Below are positions 1 to 6,855 of a DNA stretch of 7,334 nucleotides, piece after piece (position 1 is the first letter of the stretch; each line of letters begins with the position of its first letter). A program made the position numbers and the translations under genes. Source of the stretch: Clostridia bacterium (GTDB taxonomy: Bacteria; Bacillota_E; SLMV01; PUMD01); assembly GCA_007128555.1 (NCBI GenBank), contig SKXF01000230.1:1-7334 (forward strand), in the 5' to 3' direction. Under the pieces are notes generated by a model. It saw nothing but the letters and a program-made list of their open reading frames with translations. It had not been told where the DNA came from and searched no databases.

Positions 1-86
1 AGGGTGGGAACCGAACGACCAGGCGTAAGACGGAGTCAAATCACCTGGGAAGCGCGTGTGAATGCCATCAAGAGAGGAGATTTGCT
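1..86. other. Upstream leader, possible end of a preceding gene
   Basis: This stretch precedes the opine-dehydrogenase gene. One reading frame begins open at the window edge and ends at TAA (26-28), leaving the tail GWEPNDQA. That could be the C-terminus of an upstream plus-strand gene about 58 bp ahead of the next start, but eight residues cannot prove it. The reading frame of the next gene is also open back to the edge, although it has no good start before position 87. I see no convincing promoter or hairpin here. Confidence 0.2.
75..79 (+). promoter_or_regulatory. Ribosome-binding site of the opine dehydrogenase gene
   Basis: AGGAG lies 7 nt before ATG 87. It decides the start, because the same frame stays open further upstream and no other start there has a comparable site. 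Confidence 0.75.
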
Positions 87-1193
87 ATGCTCGACAGACC
101 GATCGCCGTCCTGGGCGGCGGCAACGGAGCCCAATGCATGGCGGCAGACCTGTCGCTACACGGGTACGACGTCAAGATCTATGAACATCCGCAGTTCGCA
201 GACAATCCGAACATTTCGAAGGTCCTCTGCACCGGTGAAATCACCCTGAAGGGACTCAAGAAGGAGGGGACCGCCCGGCTGCTTGAGGCAACCACGGACA
301 TCCAGGTGGCCCTCTCGGACGCAGACCTCGTGAATGTGGTCATCCCCGCCCTCGGACATGAGCTCTTCTTTGCAACGATGATCCCTCACCTGAGGGACGG
401 GCAGACCGTCATCGTCTGGGCCGGGGATTTCGGATCCCTCCGCCTTGCGAAACAGATCAGGGATGCGCGTCCCGAACTGAGCATAACCATCGCCGAGGCC
501 CACACCATACCCTACGGGACCCGGATCAGCGAACCTGGCGTGGTCGATCTGCTACTCACCTCGCCAAGGGTGGGCATTGCAGCCCTGCCCGCTACGAGGA
601 CAGCCCAGCTGATCAGCAACCTGGAGGAGATGTACCCGGAGCTGACCTCCATGCAGAACGTCATCGCAGCAGCCGTGGCCAATCCCAATCCCATCTGCCA
701 CCCTCCGGGATCCATCCTCAACACCGGCAGAATTCAGTACTCTGGCGGTGACTTCCGCATGTATGGTGAGGGCATAACCGAGGCCGTTGCCCGCGTCATA
801 CGGGGCGTATTCGACGAGACGTCGGCCCTCGCTGACGCCCTGGGCATCGAGGTGTTTCAGTACGAAGATCGGGACTTCCGCACCAGTACCAGCATCATGG
901 GCGTATCCTTCGAGGCGCCCTTTGACACCAACGGCATTATCGGGGGAATCGTCGGACCCAAGACCATCCATGACCGCTACATCACCGAGGATCTGCCCTT
1001 TGGCCTGGTTCCTATGTCCGAGCTGGGAGACCAGGTGGGAGTACCCACCCCCCTGATCGACGCCTTCGTGAACCTCGGATCACAGATCTGCGGTGAGAAC
1101 TACTGGGAGACGGGCAGGACCCTGGAAACCCTGGGGCTGGATGGGCTCACCAAGGAGGAGATCATCGCCATGGTAGAAGGTGAGCGGCCATGA
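87..1193 (+). CDS. Opine dehydrogenase family protein (octopine/nopaline dehydrogenase type)
   Basis: This family catalyses NAD(P)H-dependent reductive condensation of an amino acid with a 2-oxo acid to give an N-(carboxyalkyl)amino acid (opine), or the reverse oxidation, in the cytoplasm. The 368-residue length is typical. The N-terminal half is a Rossmann domain with the dinucleotide-binding loop GGGNGAQ at residues 10-16. The rest is the helical catalytic domain. NPNPICHPPG places His205 where the catalytic His of Arthrobacter N-(1-carboxyethyl)norvaline dehydrogenase sits, and Asp302 in ITEDLPFGLVP fits its Asp partner. From memory, the stretches GLVPMSELG, VPTPLIDA and GRTLETLGLDGLT closely match that enzyme. 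There is no signal peptide. The stop overlaps the start of the next gene (ATGA), so the two are probably co-translated. Amino-acid and keto-acid substrates, and the direction in vivo, cannot be read from the sequence. A metallophore-type opine synthase is less likely because no nicotianamine-synthase-like gene is visible. Confidence 0.93.
   Translation: MLDRPIAVLGGGNGAQCMAADLSLHGYDVKIYEHPQFADNPNISKVLCTGEITLKGLKKEGTARLLEATTDIQVALSDADLVNVVIPALGHELFFATMIPHLRDGQTVIVWAGDFGSLRLAKQIRDARPELSITIAEAHTIPYGTRISEPGVVDLLLTSPRVGIAALPATRTAQLISNLEEMYPELTSMQNVIAAAVANPNPICHPPGSILNTGRIQYSGGDFRMYGEGITEAVARVIRGVFDETSALADALGIEVFQYEDRDFRTSTSIMGVSFEAPFDTNGIIGGIVGPKTIHDRYITEDLPFGLVPMSELGDQVGVPTPLIDAFVNLGSQICGENYWETGRTLETLGLDGLTKEEIIAMVEGERP
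1177..1183 (+). promoter_or_regulatory. Ribosome-binding site of the serine hydrolase gene
   Basis: AAGGTGA lies inside the last codons of the opine dehydrogenase gene, 6 nt before ATG 1190. It supports the overlapping ATGA start and independent plus coupled re-initiation on one transcript. Confidence 0.7.
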
Positions 1194-2593
1194 GCAAAAG
1201 CACCTGGATCAAGGCCTTCGAGACCCACGCGAAAGAGATCGCATCCATGCACCAGATCCCCGGCCTTGCCTACGGAGCTGCCGTCGACGGCGAGACCGTG
1301 CACACGGGTGGCATCGGTTATCGGGATGTGGAAAACGGGCTCGCCACAGGCCCCGACACCGTCTACGGAATCGGATCAATCACCAAATCCTTCACCTGCA
1401 TCGCAATCATGCAGATGCAGGAACGGGGACTGCTGTCCGTTGAGGATTCCCTGGTCAGGTGGCTCCCCGAGTTCAGGCTTCCTGCAGGTGCACCGGCTGA
1501 GGACATCACCCTACACCACCTGATGACCCACACCAGTGGGCTTCCGCCCCTTCCGTCCCTTTTCAATGCGATGGCCCGCAGCATGAAGGATGATCCCAGC
1601 ACTGAAGATTTCTCACTGAAGATGCCCGACCTGGAGCCAATAGACACCGTTGAGGAACTGGTCGATCTTATCTCCGAGCTGGACTTCAGACCCCTTGGAG
1701 GTCCCGGTGAATACTTCAGCTATTCCAACGATGGCTACGCCCTCCTTGGTGCCGTCCTCGAGAGGGCGAGCGGCCTTTCCTACGGAGCCTACCTTCAGAA
1801 ACACCTGCTGGATCCCGTGAAAATGACCCACACCACCCTGAACACCGGGGACCTCGAATCCTTTGAAGAGGTCACCGAGCTGTACGCGTCCAGGGAGAAC
1901 AACGGCAAGGAGACCGCCTATCATGCGCCGGGATGGTGGGAGTTCCCCTCCATGGAATCCGCGGGGCGCCTGATGTCCAATGTGACAGATCTCCTGCGTT
2001 ACCTGGAGATCTACCGCTGCCGCGGCCTCGTCGACGGCGAGCGAATCCTTTCCGAAAAGAGCGTCGAGGAGATGATGAAACCCCACGTCGCAACCTCGGC
2101 CGGCCAGTTCTACGGCTACGGGCTCCTCGTGAAATCCGACTACCACGGCATCACCTTAGTGGGACACAGCGGAGGCATAAAAGGGGTCTCGGCCGATATG
2201 CTGCTATCCCCAGAAGATGGGATTACAGCTGTCGCCCTGTCAAACCTGTCAGGAGCACCCTCGGGAGCGATATCCCTGGGGATCATCAATGCTCTCAAAC
2301 GCCTGCCCCCCGACACCCCCCGCAGCGAGTTCCCCGACTTCGATGCCACCGCCGATCAGCTGGCACGATTTACAGGCACCTACCGTTCGGGCGAGGGCGC
2401 GAACGTGACGATGTACACCGCAGACGATCGGCTCTTTGCTGACATGGAAGGGAAAACCCACATCGGACGTCCCACGGCCGAGGACGTGGTGGTCTTCAAG
2501 ATCAAGGGCATGGAAATACCGGTGCGCCACATCCCGACCATCAGGGCAGTCAGCTTCGGTTCACGGATCATCACTCGCGCCGAAGAAACGTGA
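1190..2593 (+). CDS. Beta-lactamase-fold serine hydrolase (class C / S12 type), cytoplasmic
   Basis: This is a serine hydrolase of the beta-lactamase/penicillin-binding-protein fold (467 aa). The three family motifs are present and correctly ordered: SITK with nucleophile Ser63 and Lys66, YSN with Tyr178 and Asn180, and HSG at 326-328 in place of the KTG box. Residues from about 370 to the end form a separate C-terminal domain (beginning DQLARFTGTYRSG) like the small beta-barrel appended to many esterase, D-aminopeptidase or PBP4*-like members. The N-terminus (MSKSTWIKAFETHAKEI) has no signal peptide or anchor, so it should act in the cytoplasm. That argues against a periplasmic antibiotic-resistance or cell-wall role. 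Its start overlaps the opine dehydrogenase stop by 4 bp, so the pair probably serves one pathway, for example by cutting an amide or ester linked to the same substrate class. Whether it is an esterase, a D-amino-acid peptidase or an amidase cannot be decided. Confidence 0.92.
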   Translation: MSKSTWIKAFETHAKEIASMHQIPGLAYGAAVDGETVHTGGIGYRDVENGLATGPDTVYGIGSITKSFTCIAIMQMQERGLLSVEDSLVRWLPEFRLPAGAPAEDITLHHLMTHTSGLPPLPSLFNAMARSMKDDPSTEDFSLKMPDLEPIDTVEELVDLISELDFRPLGGPGEYFSYSNDGYALLGAVLERASGLSYGAYLQKHLLDPVKMTHTTLNTGDLESFEEVTELYASRENNGKETAYHAPGWWEFPSMESAGRLMSNVTDLLRYLEIYRCRGLVDGERILSEKSVEEMMKPHVATSAGQFYGYGLLVKSDYHGITLVGHSGGIKGVSADMLLSPEDGITAVALSNLSGAPSGAISLGIINALKRLPPDTPRSEFPDFDATADQLARFTGTYRSGEGANVTMYTADDRLFADMEGKTHIGRPTAEDVVVFKIKGMEIPVRHIPTIRAVSFGSRIITRAEET

Positions 2594-2606
2594 AGAATCG
2601 GGGGCC

Positions 2607-2638
2607 CGGGAGGGCCACACTGCACGGCCCTCCCGTTT
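2607..2638 (+). terminator. Intrinsic terminator between convergent genes
   Basis: A perfect 10-bp G+C-rich stem (CGGGAGGGCC / GGCCCTCCCG) closes a 9-nt loop and is followed by a short TTT. It begins 13 bp after the serine hydrolase stop and ends about 25 bp before the stop of the convergent amidohydrolase gene. It is best placed to end the plus-strand operon. Read from the other strand the stem is the same but has no T run, so a bidirectional role is only possible. Confidence 0.75.
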
Positions 2639-2662
2639 CCCCTCGCAGGCGACCTGGTATCC

Positions 2663-4078
2663 TCAGAACGGTCGGCCTTCTCCGTAGAAGATCCCATCCT
2701 CCAGGCGGGCAACATAGGTGTCAAGGCCCCGTTTCTGCACCGCCCGCTCCCCCGCCTCGCTGGTGATGATCGTCGTACCGGAGCCCATCACCGCACCCCT
2801 GTACATGATCAGGTTTCCGGCATTGAAGCTCATCACCGCGTTACACCGCTCCAGGTCAACCACGGTCAGGTCGGCATCCGCACCAACTCCCAGGTGCCCC
2901 TTGGCGGGCAGCCCAAGGATGGTGGCCGGAGCCCAGGAGATCTTCTGAACGAGTTCTGAAAGCGTGAGTCCCTCTGCCCGCACCAGGGCCAACCCATGCT
3001 CCACCGCAACGTTCCTTGGGTGTCCCCCGCCGTCGGTTGAAATGGCATCAACAATAAACCGGTCATTCTCATCCCGGCTCACGGCACACAGGAAACGGCT
3101 CACAGCTGAGTTGACGGGGAAGTTCACCGAAACAACCGTTTCCTCTGCCAGCCAGGCCTCGACCGCCTCTTCACCGGTCACGTTGATGTTCTCGGCGCCG
3201 TACTCCCTCGTCACCCTGGCATAGCCGTCCCGGATGGCCTCCTGAAGCCCCCCTGCGGTGGGCTCGTATCCACGTTCCATCAGGCAGCGCTGGGTGGCCT
3301 GGCTCTCCGGAACCCCGTCAATGCACCGACCGCTGGTCCCGTTTATGGTCGCCAGGTACGATTCTGTGAACAGGTTCGGTCGGCCCTTCAGCACAGACAG
3401 GGCCTCGGCTGTCTCGGCCAGGGGACTGCCCTGGACACCCCGGCAATAGCTGTTTATGTGAGGAATATGAAGGCGGAGTTCACCTGCCAGTTCAACGCTC
3501 TCAACAAAGCCCTCCAGGTCTCCAGGCGTCCGAGTCGTCCCCGAGTGAAAGGCGACGTATCTCCGCTGCGCGTTGCAGACCTCGATCACTGACCGGGTTG
3601 CCTCAGGGGTCATGGGGTAATGACCGCCCAACAGCTTTAACCCGACCGCCCCCTCCTCAATCGATTGCTCCAGCAAGCCACGGATCTCCCCCTCTCCGGG
3701 ATCGTCACCGGCAACGGTGTGGCCCGGCCTGACCTGCTGCAAGCCTGCCAGGTTCAGACCCGCAGAGTTGTGCTTGCTGAACTCAAAGAACTCGTCCAAC
3801 GGTCCGCCCATGTCCAGGGCGGTGACGACACCTGCCTTTGCCATCATCCGGTGGGCATTGTGTCCCTTGTGACGCCGTGAGGTATGGACGTGCATGTCGA
3901 CGACACCGGGCATGACGACCAGACCGCTCACATCGTGTACCACAGCAGATTTGCCGGGGTCGAGTTCGGGCGCCACCTGGGCAACCGAACCCTCTGCAAT
4001 ACCGACGTCCGCTGTCCCCTCAAAGCCGTTAGCCGGATCTACCACCCAGCCACCACTCAGGACCATGTCAAACTTCAT
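2663..4078 (-). CDS. Metal-dependent amidohydrolase, D-aminoacylase/dihydroorotase-like
   Basis: This TIM-barrel amidohydrolase (471 aa from this start) should hydrolyse a C-N bond of an N-acyl or cyclic amide in the cytoplasm. Likely metal ligands follow the superfamily order: HVH at His63/His65 after strand 1 (VDMHVHT), Lys148 in GAVGLKLLGG (position of the carboxylated bridging lysine), His178 in VAFHSGT, His207 in LHIPHINSY, and catalytic Asp349 in ISTDGGGHP. The N-terminal KFDMVLSGGWVVDPANG and C-terminal SWAPATILGLPAKGHLGVGADADLTVVD (shown in part: GVGADADLTVVD) form the usual composite beta-sandwich. Overall layout recalls N-acyl-D-amino-acid deacylases, but the lysine is more like hydantoinase or dihydroorotase types, so the substrate is open. 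A second in-frame ATG at 4096 would add six residues. I prefer 4078 because AAGGGGG lies 8 nt upstream and family homology begins there. A TAG at 4108 prevents longer forms. The gene converges on the serine hydrolase gene and diverges from the oligopeptidase gene. Confidence 0.88.
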   Translation of the reverse strand: MKFDMVLSGGWVVDPANGFEGTADVGIAEGSVAQVAPELDPGKSAVVHDVSGLVVMPGVVDMHVHTSRRHKGHNAHRMMAKAGVVTALDMGGPLDEFFEFSKHNSAGLNLAGLQQVRPGHTVAGDDPGEGEIRGLLEQSIEEGAVGLKLLGGHYPMTPEATRSVIEVCNAQRRYVAFHSGTTRTPGDLEGFVESVELAGELRLHIPHINSYCRGVQGSPLAETAEALSVLKGRPNLFTESYLATINGTSGRCIDGVPESQATQRCLMERGYEPTAGGLQEAIRDGYARVTREYGAENINVTGEEAVEAWLAEETVVSVNFPVNSAVSRFLCAVSRDENDRFIVDAISTDGGGHPRNVAVEHGLALVRAEGLTLSELVQKISWAPATILGLPAKGHLGVGADADLTVVDLERCNAVMSFNAGNLIMYRGAVMGSGTTIITSEAGERAVQKRGLDTYVARLEDGIFYGEGRPF

Positions 4079-4080
4079 AT

Positions 4081-4093
4081 TCACCGCCCCCTT
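4081..4093 (-). promoter_or_regulatory. Ribosome-binding site of the amidohydrolase gene
   Basis: On the minus strand AAGGGGG (4093-4087) sits 8 nt before ATG 4078, and GGTGA (4085-4081) sits 2 nt before it. The first has the better spacing. It favours 4078 over the ATG at 4096, whose only candidate site is the weaker GTAGG. Confidence 0.5.
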
Positions 4094-4096
4094 CAT

Positions 4097-4220
4097 GAAT
4101 CCAACCTACTTTTTCCCCACACGATGGCTCCTTCCTCCCCTGTCCCCTGGCCCGATCTGTCTTGACGAGAAGGATTCATCGCTCACATGGCCAAGCTGGA
4201 AGGCATGATATCAAAAGGAC
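4097..4220. promoter_or_regulatory. Divergent intergenic control region
   Basis: The amidohydrolase and prolyl oligopeptidase genes are transcribed away from each other, so promoters for both should lie here. I could not find a convincing -35/-10 pair or an archaeal TATA/BRE box. TTGACG at 4162-4167 has no partner at 16-18 bp. On the minus strand a purine-rich GGGGAGGAAGGAG (4140-4128) resembles a strong ribosome-binding site placed too far from the amidohydrolase start. The role of the region is inferred from gene orientation alone. Confidence 0.4.
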
Positions 4221-4227
4221 GAGGTGA
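4221..4227 (+). promoter_or_regulatory. Ribosome-binding site deciding the oligopeptidase start
   Basis: GAGGTGA is a 7-base match to the anti-Shine-Dalgarno complement. Its GAGG core ends 7 nt before ATG 4232 and 4 nt before the adjacent ATG 4229. This makes 4232 the likely start rather than the in-frame ATG at 4187, which has only AAGGA at 12 nt. Confidence 0.7.
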
Positions 4228-4231
4228 GATG

Positions 4232-6304
4232 ATGTCAGCTAAAAATACTCCCAGAATCACCGTCCCTCCCGCGCCCGATTCACCTCAACAACAGGCCATT
4301 GAGGTCCTGCACGGCCAGACCATCACCGACCCATACCGCTGGCTGGAAGACTCAGACAGCACCGCGACCCGGCAATGGACCGAGAAACAGAACACCCGGA
4401 CCGAGACCGTGTTGAGCCAGGTTCCCTACCATGACACCTATCGCGAAGAGCTCACCCGGGTTCTAGCCTACGAGATGGTCGGTGCCCCCCAGGCCCGCAA
4501 TGGGACCCTCTTCTACACCCGCAGGCCCGAGGGAGCTGCCCAACCGCTCCTGTACATGAGGCGGAAGGGCAAAGACCAGGTCCTGCTGGATCCCAATGAA
4601 CAAGATGAAGCAGGGCTCATAGCGCTGGACTGGTGGCAGCCCTCACCGGATGGCAGTCTCATCGCGTACGGTTGCTCCCGCAGTGGCGACGAGTGGAGTA
4701 CCCTGCAGATCCTCGACACAAAGACCAGGAAGATCCTACCCATCGCCATCGAGCGCGCCCGAATGTCCAGCATAGCCTGGGAGCCCGACAGCTCCGCCTT
4801 CTTCTACACCCGGTACCCCCTTCCCGGCGAAGTACCCGAGGGCGAAGAATTCTACAACCGAAGGGTCTTTCATCACCGCATAGGCCAGGATCCCTCCCTG
4901 GATCCAACCGTCTTCGGCGAGGGCAGGCCCCGGGAGGAAATGTACCAGGTCAGCCTCTCCCCTGATGGTAGACACCTCATGGTGAGCGTCGGCTACTCCC
5001 GGTCCAGAAATGACCTATACGTCCGGGACGAGAACCATCCTGCTGCGGGCTTTGTCCCCATCGTTGCGGGCGAAGACGCCCTTTTCACCGGCATGATAGC
5101 AGACGGGATGCTGTACCTGCTCACTAACTTCGGGGCGCCCCGGTACCGCATCGTGGCCGTGGACCTGTCAGACCCCCGACCAGAATGCTGGGAAGAGATC
5201 GTCCCTGAGCAGCCAGACCTGGTCCTCAGAGAGATGAAGATCGCCAACGGCCAGCTGGCGATAAGCGCCCTACGAGACGCAACCTTCTGCATGTACCTGT
5301 GTGAGCTGGACGGATCCCGTTTCACGGAGGTCGACCTTCCCTTCACAGGCACGGTATCCGATCTCAGCGCGGGAGCCGATGGCGACCTGTTCTTCACCTT
5401 GCAATCCTACCTTCGCCCACCGGGAATCTACCACCTCAATACGCGGGATCGATCCGTGAGGGAAGTCCGGGCCGGCGCAGGAGCAATCGATCCTGGTGAT
5501 TACGAGGTTCACCAGGTCATGTACACCTCAGGGGACGGGACGCGCATTCCGATGTCCATCATCCATCACCGGCAGACGGACCTGCGACAACCCCGTCCAG
5601 CGGTTCTAACAGGGTACGGCGGATTCAACGCCAGTCGCACACCCACCTACCTGACAGCGCAAATACCCTGGTTGGAAGCCGGTGGAATCTTTGCCGTGGC
5701 AAACCTTCGTGGTGGCAGTGAATACGGGGAAGCCTGGCATCGCGCGGGAATGCTGGGGAACAAGCAGAACGTCTTCGATGACTTCATCGCTGCTGCAGAA
5801 TACCTGGTAGATCAGGGCTACACCACCCCCGATCAACTGGGAATCCTCGGCGGGAGCAACGGGGGACTCCTGGTGGGAGCAGCGATGACCCAGCGCCCCG
5901 AGCTGTTCGGCGCCGTCGCCTGCGGGGTTCCCCTCCTGGACATGATTCGGTATCACAGGTTCCTCATCGCCTCGATATGGATCCCCGAGTACGGATCTGC
6001 CGAGGACCCTGAGCAATTCGAGTGGTTGCGCGCCTACTCTCCCTATCACAACGTCGACCCAGGGACACAGTATCCGCCGGTACTACTGTATACGGCCACC
6101 GCAGACTCTCGAGTTCACCCCCTTCATGCCCGCAAGATGGCCGCCCTGCTCCAACAAGGCGACAGCACGGACCGGCCCGTCCTTCTTTTCGTCGAGGAAG
6201 ATGCGGGTCACGGAGTCGGCAAGCCGGTGAGCAAGATGGTGGAGGGACAGGCCAGGATCTGGACGTTCCTGAGCTGGCAGCTGGAACTGGATATCAGCGG
6301 TTAA
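4232..6304 (+). CDS. Prolyl oligopeptidase, family S9A
   Basis: This serine peptidase cuts short peptides on the carboxyl side of proline. The 690-residue length is typical. DPYRWLED at 33-40 marks the N-terminal segment, a seven-bladed beta-propeller should span roughly 60-400, and the alpha/beta-hydrolase domain follows. The triad is Ser542 (GGSNGG), Asp625 (ADSRVHP) and His660 (AGHGVGKP). Tyr462 in GYGGFN fits the oxyanion-hole tyrosine, Arg627 the substrate carboxylate clamp, and Trp583 in SIWIPEYG the tryptophan that stacks on the P1 proline. The Trp583-Ser542 spacing (41) equals that recalled for pig brain enzyme (595-554), which supports true prolyl specificity over oligopeptidase B. 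NLRGGSEYGE is another family hallmark. There is no signal peptide, so it acts in the cytoplasm, probably finishing the breakdown of imported or internal peptides. It stands alone on its strand, divergent from the amidohydrolase. A longer reading from ATG 4187 adds 15 residues and is less likely. Confidence 0.95.
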   Translation: MSAKNTPRITVPPAPDSPQQQAIEVLHGQTITDPYRWLEDSDSTATRQWTEKQNTRTETVLSQVPYHDTYREELTRVLAYEMVGAPQARNGTLFYTRRPEGAAQPLLYMRRKGKDQVLLDPNEQDEAGLIALDWWQPSPDGSLIAYGCSRSGDEWSTLQILDTKTRKILPIAIERARMSSIAWEPDSSAFFYTRYPLPGEVPEGEEFYNRRVFHHRIGQDPSLDPTVFGEGRPREEMYQVSLSPDGRHLMVSVGYSRSRNDLYVRDENHPAAGFVPIVAGEDALFTGMIADGMLYLLTNFGAPRYRIVAVDLSDPRPECWEEIVPEQPDLVLREMKIANGQLAISALRDATFCMYLCELDGSRFTEVDLPFTGTVSDLSAGADGDLFFTLQSYLRPPGIYHLNTRDRSVREVRAGAGAIDPGDYEVHQVMYTSGDGTRIPMSIIHHRQTDLRQPRPAVLTGYGGFNASRTPTYLTAQIPWLEAGGIFAVANLRGGSEYGEAWHRAGMLGNKQNVFDDFIAAAEYLVDQGYTTPDQLGILGGSNGGLLVGAAMTQRPELFGAVACGVPLLDMIRYHRFLIASIWIPEYGSAEDPEQFEWLRAYSPYHNVDPGTQYPPVLLYTATADSRVHPLHARKMAALLQQGDSTDRPVLLFVEEDAGHGVGKPVSKMVEGQARIWTFLSWQLELDISG

Positions 6305-6312
6305 TCCCAGCG

Positions 6313-6337
6313 GTGAGTCCGGCCAGCCCGGACTCAC
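6313..6337 (+). terminator. Stem-loop after the oligopeptidase gene
   Basis: A perfect 10-bp stem (GTGAGTCCGG / CCGGACTCAC) with a 5-nt loop starts 8 bp after the TAA stop. No T run follows (ACGACATCTT), so it may be a weak or T-poor terminator, or an mRNA 3'-end stabiliser. Confidence 0.55.
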
Positions 6338-6410
6338 ACGACATCTTCCGGCCAAGAAACACGGCTGCGGAGGTATCACCCCGTTCCCTATTACATCTCG
6401 GAGCAAGGAT

Positions 6411-6433
6411 CACGAACATGGTATTGGTTCGTG
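6411..6433 (-). terminator. Stem-loop downstream of the minus-strand membrane gene pair
   Basis: A perfect 7-bp inverted repeat CACGAAC / GTTCGTG with a 9-nt loop lies about 20 bp past the stop of the minus-strand membrane gene. It is followed on that strand by ATCCTTGC, without a real T run. It may end that operon. With the hairpin at 6313-6337 it fills the 149-bp convergent gap, which has no gene. Confidence 0.4.
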
Positions 6434-6453
6434 TTCACACAGCCGGGATTATC

Positions 6454-6855
6454 TTAGATCCGGACGCGCATGCGGGCAAACATGCCCACGGCAACACCCG
6501 CAAAGAGGAAAATGAACAGCTGTATGCCCCGACCCAATCCTCTCTGAAGGGCTACGTAGATAATGACGTCCAACATACCCGTTGTGCCGAGCAGGTAGGC
6601 GGTGATCACCGCCGCCAGGACCGGGAAGAATATGGCCAACAGCAGCAGGGTGGTAGCCCCAACGACGTGATTGGGGCCCTCCTCGAACAGGAGGACCACG
6701 ATCGCACCACCCAGAAGAGAGCCCACAACCAGGACCCACTCAGACAGTGCAAAGGGCACATAATCACTGTAGGGTGTCCACTGGGTCATGGTGAGAAATC
6801 CGAGGATCACGCCGACGAAAACGACCACCAACCAACCCGTAGGGTTTTCTCGCAT
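6454..6855 (-). CDS. Four-helix integral membrane protein, unknown function
   Basis: I do not recognise this 133-residue protein. It is strongly hydrophobic with four likely membrane helices at about residues 8-26, 38-58, 65-90 and 109-127. The connecting stretches are short: TQWTPYSDYVPFALSE after helix 1, an acidic FEEGPNH turn after helix 2, and a loop containing ALQRGLGRG before helix 4. The tail ARMRVRI is basic, which with the positive-inside rule suggests a cytoplasmic C-terminus and, with four helices, a cytoplasmic N-terminus. It starts in a TAATG junction with the preceding gene, so the two are probably translated together and may act in one membrane complex. Its own ribosome-binding site is weak (GGGG at 8 nt), which fits coupling. 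It does not look like TctB or a known small transporter subunit to me. Codon use resembles the neighbours. Confidence 0.8.
   Translation of the reverse strand: MRENPTGWLVVVFVGVILGFLTMTQWTPYSDYVPFALSEWVLVVGSLLGGAIVVLLFEEGPNHVVGATTLLLLAIFFPVLAAVITAYLLGTTGMLDVIIYVALQRGLGRGIQLFIFLFAGVAVGMFARMRVRI

Noticed and set aside
4..249. Plus-strand frame starting near the window edge and overlapping the opine dehydrogenase start
   Set aside because: It runs out of frame into a confidently identified gene and its product looks like a frame-shifted reading of that gene.
552..971. Minus-strand open frame of 139 codons within the opine dehydrogenase gene
   Set aside because: It has no recognisable domain and covers the conserved catalytic region of the real gene.
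1613..2146. Minus-strand open frame of 177 codons inside the serine hydrolase gene
   Set aside because: It lies wholly within a gene with intact family motifs, has no ribosome-binding site I can see, and shows low-complexity composition typical of an antisense shadow.
1190..2593. True antibiotic-resistance beta-lactamase
   Set aside because: No signal peptide, a longer protein with an extra C-terminal domain, HSG in place of KTG and a metabolic partner gene all point to a beta-lactamase-related esterase or peptidase instead.
4162..4209. Possible promoter for the oligopeptidase gene (TTGACG at 4162, CATGAT at 4204)
   Set aside because: The spacing between the two boxes is about 36 bp, and nothing like a -10 box lies 16-18 bp after TTGACG.
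6454..6855. TctB subunit of a tripartite tricarboxylate transporter
   Set aside because: Four helices and similar length fit, but the N-terminal pattern does not, and no TctA- or TctC-like gene is visible next to it.
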